64,000 nucleotides of DNA from contig JAZKYL010000116.1 in assembly GCA_045612105.1 (NCBI GenBank), forward strand, positions 57,968 to 121,967, written 5' to 3'. Source of the stretch: SVTX01 sp045612105. Lineage in GTDB: Bacteria; Bacillota; Clostridia; Oscillospirales; CAG-272. The position numbers and the translations under genes are program-made. The notes beneath the pieces were generated by a model. That model was given only the letters and a program-made list of their open reading frames with translations. It was not told the DNA's origin and made no database searches. The stretch's first letter is position 1, and each line of letters begins with the position of its first letter. Shown here in pieces: positions 1 to 7,321 of the stretch.

Positions 1-548
1 GAATCGTCGATTTTTGCACGGAATGCGGTTATAAGGTCCGAAACCCCGGAGATCAAGTACCTGCTCTTGGACATAACTACGTTGGCGGTGTTTGCTCGCG
101 TTGCAATGAGACCGAGAACGAAAGTGATACTGAGAACGGTGTAGAAACCGAGACCGAGACCGAGACCGAACTCGTTGAAAGCACAGAAATAGAAACTGAA
201 CTCGTTGAAAGCACCGAAATAGAGACTGAACTCGTTGAAAGCACCGAAATAGAGACCGAAGCAACCGAAACCGAAACCGAAAAGGGCGAAAATGAGACCG
301 AAGTCACTTCAAATGTTGAAACCGAGGTTGAAAGCGAGTCTGAGGACAACGTGACCACCGTTCCCGAGGAACAAAAGACCGAAAAGTCCGAAACCGAGGC
401 TACTACAATCACAGAAAAGCCTGACGGTGGCTCGACCGGCGGCGACAAGACCGAAAAGAGCGGCTGCGGCTCAAACATCGGCATAGGTGCCATTGTAATT
501 GTAACAATTTTCGGCACTGCGATCATGTTTAAGAAAAAAGAGAAATAA
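1..548 (+). CDS. 3' end of cell-surface protein: zinc-ribbon-like tail, Thr/Glu stalk, membrane anchor (partial)
   Basis: The reading frame is open from base 3, so the start lies outside the window and only the last 181 residues are seen. In order they show two CxxC pairs (CTECG and CSRC) about 28 residues apart around a GHNY motif, a layout common at the end of Bacillota surface-repeat modules. Next comes a low-complexity stalk rich in ETE and TELVESTEIE repeats, a Gly/Ser/Thr hinge, and a motif SGCGS followed by about 20 hydrophobic residues and a KKKEK tail. That ending is a C-terminal membrane anchor with the bulk of the protein outside. The stalk resembles the Thr/Glu linkers of the genes at 7322, 13502 and 26393. 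The function of the missing part is unknown. Confidence 0.75.
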   Translation, partial: IVDFCTECGYKVRNPGDQVPALGHNYVGGVCSRCNETENESDTENGVETETETETELVESTEIETELVESTEIETELVESTEIETEATETETEKGENETEVTSNVETEVESESEDNVTTVPEEQKTEKSETEATTITEKPDGGSTGGDKTEKSGCGSNIGIGAIVIVTIFGTAIMFKKKEK

Positions 549-577
549 ACTACTCTTTTCAGTAAAAATCCAACTTA

Positions 578-605
578 ACAGCGGTGAGTACAGACTCACC
601 GCTGT
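578..605. repeat. 28-bp palindrome, copy 1
   Basis: Two perfect 11-bp arms (578-588 and 595-605) surround a 6-nt loop. The same 28 bases recur exactly at 847-874. This copy has no U-tract after it. It lies 30 bases after the stop of the surface-protein gene and could act as a transcript 3'-end hairpin. Confidence 0.7.
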
Positions 606-734
606 CAGACTGTCGAAAAAGCTGTTCTACCGCAACCGGGAAACCAAAAGAAACGAGATATATAAAAAACAAAAGAAGCATAAAAAATGGATAAGCACAC
701 GGCATTCATCGAGAAAGCCTTGTGCTTGCTTGCT

Positions 735-792
735 TTTTTCGTTCTTGCACTCTGGCGTACCCTCGTACGCCTACGAATGCAAGAACGAAAAA
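735..792. repeat. 58-bp nested palindrome (cruciform-like)
   Basis: Outer arms 735-749 and 778-792 match over 15 bp. Inside them a second pair, 754-760 and 765-771 (GGCGTAC/GTACGCC), closes a 4-base loop. Small reading frames cross it, but the palindromic constraint argues against coding. It looks like an intergenic repeat of the REP or MITE type. Other copies elsewhere in the genome would be expected but cannot be checked here. Confidence 0.65.
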
Positions 793-817
793 TATACCTA
801 CCTTTTTCGAAGTCTCA

Positions 818-880
818 CAGCGTGTCGAGATTTTCTCGACACGCTGACAGCGGTGAGTACAGACTCACCGCTGTTTTATA
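818..880 (+). terminator. Double hairpin with short T-run
   Basis: A 13-bp perfect stem (818-830 with 834-846, loop TTT) abuts a second copy of the 28-bp palindrome (847-874), which runs into TTTTATA. The second hairpin has the shape of an intrinsic terminator. It lies before the rhamnosidase promoter at 913, so it may isolate that gene from upstream transcription. Confidence 0.55.
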
Positions 881-912
881 TAAGTGAAAAAAAGCTTTTT
901 GTCCATATTATA

Positions 913-941
913 TTGATTTTTATTTATTTATGTGTTATACT
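913..941 (+). promoter_or_regulatory. Sigma-A-type promoter of the rhamnosidase gene
   Basis: TTGATT at 913-918 and TATACT at 936-941 with a 17-base spacer. Transcription would begin near 948, about 45 bases before the chosen start codon. Confidence 0.6.
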
Positions 942-991
942 ATGGTATAGGTTACATAAAAAACCAATCCCTATAAAGAGAGGATATGAAA

Positions 992-2677
992 ATGGCTAAG
1001 GTTTATGATATGATCGGCGCACTTGAAGGCGCAAACGATTTAAGAACAAAAAGATATATTGTTCCCAAGAGAGTGGTTTACACTCAGGGAACCGTTGGCG
1101 GCAGCGATTATTTGCTTGAAAACTGCCCCAATCAGATAGTTTTCCACCCCGAAAGAGACATCTGGATGGAAAATAAGCCCGGACAGCCTAAGGCGGCTTT
1201 TCTCGTTGACTTTGGCATTGAATTTTCGGGCTCTCTCCGTCTGCTCGTTCGCGGAGTACGCAGCGCGGAGAGAAATAAGGTCACCATTCGTGTCCGTCTC
1301 GGCGAGAGCGTTATGGAGGCTATGACTCCTATCGGTGTTAAGAACACCACCAACGACCACGCTAACCGCGACATGATAATGACGGTCAGCGGCATGAGTG
1401 CCAACGAGACCCCCGAATCAGGCTACCGCTTCGCGTACGTAGAGCTTCAGGACGAGGATGCGGCTATTGCTTTCCACGGTGTCAAGGGCTGCTTCTACTT
1501 CCGCGACCTTGAATACAAGGGAACTTTTGAGTGCTCCGACGAAAGACTTAACAAGATCTGGCAGACCGCGGCTTATACGGTTCACCTCAATATGCAGCAG
1601 TATCTTTGGGACGGAATCAAGCGCGACCGTCTCGTATGGATCGGCGATATGCACACCGAGGTTCAGACTATTCTCGCGGTATTCGGTGATCAGGATATAA
1701 TCCGTGAGTCTCTTGATCTGACTCGCGACGACACTCCCGTCGAGCTTTGGATGAATAACATTCCCACCTATTCGCTCTGGTGGCTCTGGATGCACCACGA
1801 TCTGCTCCGTCAGGTTGGAGATATAGAATACCTTAAGGAGCAGAAGGAATATATGGTTGCTCTCACAAAGAGACTTCTTCCTTTAGTTGACGAGGAGGGC
1901 TGTGAGCATCTGCCTCCCAACCGATTCCTCGACTGGCCCAACAACACCAACGACGAGGCAAAGCACGCGGGACTCCAGGGTATATTGAAAATATCCTTCG
2001 AGCGTTGCGCGGATATGCTGGCTGTGCTTGACGAACCCGAGCTTTCCGAGGAGTGCGCCAAAACTGCGGCTCGCATGAAGAACCACGTTCCCACCTGCAA
2101 CAGCTCCAAGCAGGGTGCAAGCATGCTGGCTCTTTCAGGTCTCGTTGACCCCAAAGAGATCAACGAAAATCATCTCGTTCCCGGCGGTGCTAAGGGATAT
2201 TCCACCTTCTTCGGCTACTATCTGCTTCAGGCAAAAGCAATGGCAGGCGACTTTGTGGGCGCGCTCAACGACATCAGAGAATACTGGGGCGCGATGCTGG
2301 ATATGGGCGCTACCACCTTCTGGGAGGACTTCAACCTTGATTGGCTTGAGAACAGCGCGCCTATCGACGAGATCGTTCCCGAGGGCAAGAGAGACATTCA
2401 CGGCGACTTCGGTGCATATTGCTACACCCTCTTCCGTCATTCGCTCTGCCACGGCTGGTCCTCAGGCCCCTGCCCTTATATGACTCACTACGTGTTGGGT
2501 ATCAGAGCAATATCTGCCGACACCTATGAGATCGATCCCGAGCTTGGCGATCTTGAATGGGCAAAGGGAACCTATCCCACAAAGTGGGGACTTATTGAGG
2601 TCAGCGCAAAGAAGACGGCAGACGGAACCCTTATCGAGGTTTCGGCACCCGATCAGATCAAAATAGTGAAGAAATAA
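992..2677 (+). CDS. GH78-like alpha-L-rhamnosidase family protein
   Basis: The 561-residue protein has a beta-sandwich-like N-terminal third and an (alpha/alpha)6-barrel-like remainder. Landmarks of family GH78 are visible: DGIKRDRLVWIGD (the DxxxR-E/D-R..W.GD acidic motif that carries catalytic and binding residues), GATTFWEDF, and HGWSSGP near the end. The family removes terminal L-rhamnose from plant or bacterial glycans. There is no signal peptide, so it probably acts in the cytoplasm on imported sugars. At about 560 residues it is shorter than many multi-domain GH78 enzymes. Start choice: the AGAGAGG site at 977-983 is 8 bases from the ATG at 992 but only 2 from the ATG at 986, so 992 is preferred. 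Substrate is inferred; other GH78-like activities are possible. Confidence 0.8.
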   Translation: MAKVYDMIGALEGANDLRTKRYIVPKRVVYTQGTVGGSDYLLENCPNQIVFHPERDIWMENKPGQPKAAFLVDFGIEFSGSLRLLVRGVRSAERNKVTIRVRLGESVMEAMTPIGVKNTTNDHANRDMIMTVSGMSANETPESGYRFAYVELQDEDAAIAFHGVKGCFYFRDLEYKGTFECSDERLNKIWQTAAYTVHLNMQQYLWDGIKRDRLVWIGDMHTEVQTILAVFGDQDIIRESLDLTRDDTPVELWMNNIPTYSLWWLWMHHDLLRQVGDIEYLKEQKEYMVALTKRLLPLVDEEGCEHLPPNRFLDWPNNTNDEAKHAGLQGILKISFERCADMLAVLDEPELSEECAKTAARMKNHVPTCNSSKQGASMLALSGLVDPKEINENHLVPGGAKGYSTFFGYYLLQAKAMAGDFVGALNDIREYWGAMLDMGATTFWEDFNLDWLENSAPIDEIVPEGKRDIHGDFGAYCYTLFRHSLCHGWSSGPCPYMTHYVLGIRAISADTYEIDPELGDLEWAKGTYPTKWGLIEVSAKKTADGTLIEVSAPDQIKIVKK

Positions 2678-2697
2678 TTTTATTTGATAATAAGGAA

Positions 2698-2717
2698 AGC
2701 CCGCCGCAAGGCGGGCT
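2698..2717 (+). promoter_or_regulatory. Hairpin between a ribosome-binding-like site and the trkA start
   Basis: Perfect 8-bp GC-rich stem with GCAA loop. TAAGGA lies just upstream (2691-2696) and the trkA ATG is 12 bases beyond the stem; no better ribosome binding site is visible. No U-tract follows, so it does not look like a terminator. If folded, it would bring the upstream AAGGA closer to the start codon. Confidence 0.5.
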
Positions 2718-2729
2718 AAAAGAAACATT

Positions 2730-4094
2730 ATGAAAGTTGTTGTTATAGGAAACGGCTCCGTAGGCGACGCACTGGTGGGCGCGATATGCTCGGAAGCTCA
2801 CAACGTCACGGTAATCGACGAAGAGCTTGACGTTGTCAATTCCGTGGTAAATAAATATGACGTTTTCGGTGTGACCGGTAACGGCGCGTCTATCGATATA
2901 CAAAAAGAAGCGGGAGTGCCCGACTGTGACGTAGTTATCGCGGTCTCTCCCGGCGACGAGCTGAATCTGCTCTGCTGTATGATCGCAAAGCAGCTTGGCG
3001 CGAAGCATGCCATCGCAAGAGTACGTGATCCTCGATACCTTAAGCAGGTTGGATTTATGTCAAAGCAGATGGGAATCGATATGATCGTTAACCCCGAGCA
3101 CGAGGCGGCTCGAGAGGCGGCAAGACTTATCCGTTTCCCTGCGGCAATGAAGCTGGAAAAGCTGGCAAACGGTCAGGTTGAGGTGGTGGAGATCCACATC
3201 GGCGAGTTTCACCCGTTTATAGGTCTGCCGCTTAAAGATTTTAAAAATAAATACAACACTAATGCCCTTATCTGTGCCGCGGTGCGCGGAGATCAGGTCT
3301 TTATCCCCGGCGGTGACTTCGTTATCCGCGAGGGCGACAGTATTTCTCTCGCAGGCTCGCGACAGGATATAAACGATCTGTTCATGAAAATTGGGCTTGT
3401 TGGCAGAGAAATAAAGGACATTCTTCTTATCGGCGGTGGTAGAATCTCTAGATATCTGGCGACCCAGCTTGGCAACGGATATAAACTCAAGATCATCGAA
3501 AAGGATCGTGAGATCTGTGAAGAATTAGCAGAGCTATTCCCCAAGATCAAAATAATCCACGGTGATGCAACAGACCCCGATCTCCTTGACGAGGAAGGGC
3601 TTGGAAAGGCGGATGCCTGCGTTATTATGACGGCAAATGACCAGACCAATCTGATCATTTCTATGTTTGCTACTTCCAAGGGAGTTGAAAAGGTCATTTC
3701 AAAGATCGCCTCTCCCACCTTCGTTAAGCTTTCGGAAAACGCGGGAGTTGACTCCAATATCACTCCTCACTTTCTCATAATCGCAAAGGTGCTCCGCTAT
3801 CTGCGCGGACTTGCCAACAGAGGAGAGAAGGGAAGCAGAAGCGCCATCCAATCACTTCACAAAATAGCGGATAACCGAGTTGAAGCTCTTGAATTTGACG
3901 TTGCGGATGATTTTGAGAACATTGGAAAACCCTTGAAGGATATTAAATGGAAAAAAAACATACTCGTGGCGGCGGTCATCAGAGAAAATACCGTCATATA
4001 TGCTCACGGCTCAACCACTCTTGAGGTAGGAGACAGAGTAATTGTCGTTACCACCAACACTCAGCTCTGCGACCTTGAGGACACGCTGGCATAA
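2730..4094 (+). CDS. trkA: Trk potassium uptake regulatory protein TrkA
   Basis: This 454-residue cytoplasmic protein has the usual TrkA duplication: two RCK units, each a Rossmann NAD(H)-binding domain followed by a small TrkA_C ligand domain. The first nucleotide loop is VVVIGNGSVGDAL with an acidic end of strand 2 (VIDEE); the second is ILLIGGGRISRYL with IIEKD. The length fits full-length TrkA (about 450-460), not the half-length KtrA. It gates the TrkH channel encoded 12 bases downstream, so the two form an operon. The first six residues (MKVVVI) fit the family start. Confidence 0.95.
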   Translation: MKVVVIGNGSVGDALVGAICSEAHNVTVIDEELDVVNSVVNKYDVFGVTGNGASIDIQKEAGVPDCDVVIAVSPGDELNLLCCMIAKQLGAKHAIARVRDPRYLKQVGFMSKQMGIDMIVNPEHEAAREAARLIRFPAAMKLEKLANGQVEVVEIHIGEFHPFIGLPLKDFKNKYNTNALICAAVRGDQVFIPGGDFVIREGDSISLAGSRQDINDLFMKIGLVGREIKDILLIGGGRISRYLATQLGNGYKLKIIEKDREICEELAELFPKIKIIHGDATDPDLLDEEGLGKADACVIMTANDQTNLIISMFATSKGVEKVISKIASPTFVKLSENAGVDSNITPHFLIIAKVLRYLRGLANRGEKGSRSAIQSLHKIADNRVEALEFDVADDFENIGKPLKDIKWKKNILVAAVIRENTVIYAHGSTTLEVGDRVIVVTTNTQLCDLEDTLA

Positions 4095-4106
4095 ACGAGG
4101 CGAATT

Positions 4107-5618
4107 ATGAATTATAAAATGTTAAAATATATCACCGGGCAGCTGCTCATAGCCGAAGGCGCGCTTATGCTCCTTCCCCTTATAGCCTCGCTTTGCTACG
4201 GTGAATTCGGAATGCTCCACGCATTTCTTATACCTATGGGAGCGTTGCTGGTATTAGGTCTGCTGTTCTCCATAAAAAAGCCTACAGACAAGACTCTGCG
4301 TGTTCAGGACGGTTTTGTCGTAGTGGGACTCTCATGGATAATAATGTCTGCTTTCGGTTGCCTGCCATTTATAATATCAGGACTTATTCCTAACTTTCTC
4401 GATGCTTACTTTGAGACTGTGTCGGGCTTTACCACCACGGGAGCAAGTGTGCTGTCAGCGGCGGATTACGCCAAGATGTGGACTCCCGCAGACCCCGCCA
4501 TGGGACTTCGCGGAGTATTTCTCTGGCGAAGCTTTACGAATTGGATCGGCGGCATGGGAGTACTTGTGTTCGTCCTGGCGATCATGCCCCAGCAGGACAT
4601 GAAGTCCTCCCGTCTCGTCCATATTATGCGTGCGGAAATGCCCGGTCCCAAGGTTGATAAAATCGTGGCAACCGTCAGAAAGACTGCAGCAATAATGTAC
4701 GGTATATATATTGCTCTGACTTGCGTTGAGTTCGTTCTTCTGCTTTTCGGTGGAATGAACGTGTATGAAGCACTCTGCACTTCATTTTCTACGGCAGGTA
4801 CAGGCGGATTCTCGATCTGGAGCGACGGAATGGTCTCGTTTGGCGGTACCGTGGCTCACCCCGACTATTGCGTCTGGATCATTGCGATATTTATGTTTAT
4901 ATTCAGTATAAACTTCAACCTCTATTTCCTGATTCTGACCGGAAAGGCCATTACCGCTCTGCTCAGCGAGGAGCTTCATTGGTTCGTGGGAATCGTGCTG
5001 ACCGCAACGGGATTCATTACGGCAAATCTTATGATCAACGAAAGATTTACCGAATTTGGCGATGCCTTGCGTCACGCGTTCTTCCAGGTAAATACTGTTC
5101 TGTCAACCGCCGGATTTGCAACCGACGATTTCAACCTTTGGCCAAATGCATCAAAAATACTCTTGCTAATATTGATGTTCGTAGGTGCCTGCGCGGGAAG
5201 TACCGGCGGCGGAATCAAGGTCAGCCGTATAGTTATATCGATGAAGAGCACCTGGTCTGAGATCAGACATATTATACAGCCAAGGCGAGTCAAAAAGGTA
5301 AGATTTGAAGGCAAAAGCGTAGAGACCGACACCATCCGCAGCACCTTTGCTTATATGGTGGCTTACGCGCTGATCTTCTTCGCGTCCTTCTTGCTGGTGG
5401 CAATATTCGACGGATATGATATCGAGACCACCTTTTCGTCTGTCACTACCTGTATCAATAATATAGGACCGGGTCTCGGTGAAGCAGGTCCTATGAGTAA
5501 TTTTGCAATATTCTCACCCGCCTCCAAGATCGTGCTGATACTGAATATGCTTCTTGGCAGACTTGAGATATTCCCCATATTGCTTCTTTTCTATCCTACC
5601 ATCTGGAAGGAAAAATAA
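4107..5618 (+). CDS. trkH: Trk potassium uptake channel TrkH
   Basis: A 503-residue integral membrane protein built from four membrane-pore-membrane repeats. The four selectivity-filter loops are visible: SGFTTTGAS, FSTAGTGGFS, STAGFATDD and INNIGPGLG. It is the K+-conducting subunit, gated by TrkA, and sits in the cytoplasmic membrane. The start follows a GAGG site after a 12-base gap from trkA, consistent with cotranscription and possible translational coupling. Confidence 0.95.
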   Translation: MNYKMLKYITGQLLIAEGALMLLPLIASLCYGEFGMLHAFLIPMGALLVLGLLFSIKKPTDKTLRVQDGFVVVGLSWIIMSAFGCLPFIISGLIPNFLDAYFETVSGFTTTGASVLSAADYAKMWTPADPAMGLRGVFLWRSFTNWIGGMGVLVFVLAIMPQQDMKSSRLVHIMRAEMPGPKVDKIVATVRKTAAIMYGIYIALTCVEFVLLLFGGMNVYEALCTSFSTAGTGGFSIWSDGMVSFGGTVAHPDYCVWIIAIFMFIFSINFNLYFLILTGKAITALLSEELHWFVGIVLTATGFITANLMINERFTEFGDALRHAFFQVNTVLSTAGFATDDFNLWPNASKILLLILMFVGACAGSTGGGIKVSRIVISMKSTWSEIRHIIQPRRVKKVRFEGKSVETDTIRSTFAYMVAYALIFFASFLLVAIFDGYDIETTFSSVTTCINNIGPGLGEAGPMSNFAIFSPASKIVLILNMLLGRLEIFPILLLFYPTIWKEK

Positions 5619-5654
5619 TTGGATTTAACCATCGTCTTTTGGAGATAATATATT

Positions 5655-6281
5655 ATGAATGAACCGAAATTTATCGTTTTCGAGGGTATCGACGGCGCGG
5701 GAAAGACCACGCAGATAGAGCTTTTACGAAAAGCGCTTGAGGAAAAAGGTATCCATTGCCGAACCACCGCCGAGCCCACCGATCTTCCATCGGGAAGAGA
5801 AATCAGGGCGGCCCTTGCCGGAAAAATCGAAAAAACACCTCTTGAAATGGCGGAAATGTTCGCTCACGACAGAGAACTTCATAATACCGACCCCGAAATC
5901 GGTGTAAACGGCATGCTTTCGGATGGCTTTACGGTCATAAGCGACAGATATTATTACTCGTCACTGGCTTATCAGGGCTCAGCTCTCGGCTATGATACCG
6001 TAGCGAAGCTCAACCTTGACAATCAAAGAATCCGCACCCCCGATCTCTGCGTTTTTCTCGATCTTACTCCCGAAAGAAGCCTTGAAAGGATTGGCAAAAG
6101 AGGAGAAGAGACCGAGATCTACGAAAATTTCGAGTATTTGACCAAGACTCGCGCAATGTTCTTCGACGTTTTTGATCGCCTGACAGCAAGAGGGGAGAAG
6201 ATCGCCGTGATCGATGCCTACGGAACGGTGTCTGAGGTGGCGGAAAGAATCCTTAAAGCGGTTCTTGATATATACGAATAA
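5655..6281 (+). CDS. tmk: Thymidylate kinase
   Basis: The 208-residue protein phosphorylates dTMP to dTDP in the cytoplasm. The P-loop FEGIDGAGKTTQ is near the N-terminus. The dTMP-binding DRYYYSSLAYQG motif is in the middle, and the LID region RIGKRGEETEIYE follows. Length is typical. A GGAG site precedes the ATG. It lies 36 bases after trkH and 13 before the next gene, so it is probably cotranscribed with both. The acidic second P-loop residue (E-G-I-D-G-A-G-K) is usual for the family. Confidence 0.95.
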   Translation: MNEPKFIVFEGIDGAGKTTQIELLRKALEEKGIHCRTTAEPTDLPSGREIRAALAGKIEKTPLEMAEMFAHDRELHNTDPEIGVNGMLSDGFTVISDRYYYSSLAYQGSALGYDTVAKLNLDNQRIRTPDLCVFLDLTPERSLERIGKRGEETEIYENFEYLTKTRAMFFDVFDRLTARGEKIAVIDAYGTVSEVAERILKAVLDIYE

Positions 6282-6294
6282 TTCGAGGTATTTA

Positions 6295-7212
6295 ATGACA
6301 GCAAAATACACCAAAATTGACATATGGACTTTAATCAAGAATATCCTCCTGACCGTAGCGGGCACCCTGGTGCTCTCTTTCGGCACGTCTGTGTTTATTC
6401 TGCCCTTCGATCTTGTTTCGGGCGGTGTTTCGGGAATTTCCATAGTGTTGGACAGAATAATCCCACTTGAATTTCTGACCGTCGACCTTATCGTTACCAT
6501 AGTTACCTGGCTGCTCTTTTTGGTGGGATTTTTAGTTCTTGGAAAATCCTTTGCAGCCAAAACGCTTATATCGACAATAATATATCCCCTCGGTGTCTCG
6601 ATATTTATGAGATTAGCCGACCCCGGATTTTTGGAGGGCTTCTTCTATCTCAAGGGTTACACCGAATATTCAGACGTAGCGTTGATATTGGCAACCATCC
6701 TCGGCGGAGCCTGCGTAGGCGTGGGATGTGCCATAACCTTTCTTGGAGGCGGTTCCACCGGCGGAGTTGACGTAATAGCTCTTACCATATGTAAGATATT
6801 CAAGCGCGCCAAGAGCTCGGTAGTGTTCTTTATCATTGATGCAACTATCGTTATCTGCGGCATGTTCGTTATCGGGGATCTTGTCATCTCGCTTTTGGGA
6901 ATATTCTCCGCCTTTATCTCGGCACTTATGGTCGATAAAGTATTTATAGGAAGCACAAGATCATTTATTGCTCAGATAATCTCAGATAAATACGAGGAGA
7001 TAAATCGAGAGATAATCGAGAGAGTTGACCGAGGATCGACCGTAATTGACGTCAAAGGCGGATATACGGGTGAGAATAAAAAAATGATCATGGTGTCTTT
7101 CACCGTCAATCAGTATGCTGAGATACTGAACGCAATAAACAAGCATGATAAAAAAGCGTTCGTAACCATTCATCGTGCGCATGAAATAAACGGCGAGGGT
7201 TGGACACGATAA
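6295..7212 (+). CDS. YitT-family membrane protein (DUF161-DUF2179)
   Basis: The 305-residue protein has about five to six membrane segments in its first 210 residues, with family motifs FDLVSGGVSGIS and FLGGGSTGGVDVIA. A soluble alpha/beta domain ends it (DUF2179: DRGSTVIDVKGGYTGENKKMI). The physiological role of YitT proteins is not settled. The start was moved 27 codons downstream of the longest frame because the upstream part overlaps tmk and a GAGG site at 6285-6288 serves the ATG at 6295. Confidence 0.88.
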   Translation: MTAKYTKIDIWTLIKNILLTVAGTLVLSFGTSVFILPFDLVSGGVSGISIVLDRIIPLEFLTVDLIVTIVTWLLFLVGFLVLGKSFAAKTLISTIIYPLGVSIFMRLADPGFLEGFFYLKGYTEYSDVALILATILGGACVGVGCAITFLGGGSTGGVDVIALTICKIFKRAKSSVVFFIIDATIVICGMFVIGDLVISLLGIFSAFISALMVDKVFIGSTRSFIAQIISDKYEEINREIIERVDRGSTVIDVKGGYTGENKKMIMVSFTVNQYAEILNAINKHDKKAFVTIHRAHEINGEGWTR

Positions 7213-7226
7213 TCTTTTTGCAAGAT

Positions 7227-7255
7227 AGAAGCATTATTATTCTGCTTCTTTATCT
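7227..7255 (+). terminator. Probable terminator of the trkA-trkH-tmk-yitT unit
   Basis: Seven-base arms AGAAGCA (7227-7233) and TGCTTCT (7243-7249) are followed by TTATCT. The stem is AT-rich and modest, but it is well placed between the operon end and the next promoter. Confidence 0.45.
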
Positions 7256-7260
7256 CGCCC

Positions 7261-7289
7261 TTGACTAATTTTAGTAATGGTGTTATAAT
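7261..7289 (+). promoter_or_regulatory. Sigma-A-type promoter of the esterase lipoprotein gene
   Basis: TTGACT at 7261-7266 and a perfect TATAAT at 7284-7289 with a 17-base spacer. The leader would be about 25 bases, with GGAGG just before the ATG at 7322. Confidence 0.8.
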
Positions 7290-7321
7290 ACACAATATAT
7301 ACTGCATTTTCGGAGGATTTT

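Noticed and set aside
687..999. Two short plus-strand open frames in the palindrome cluster
   Set aside because: They run through several perfect hairpins and have no ribosome binding site or recognisable protein features.
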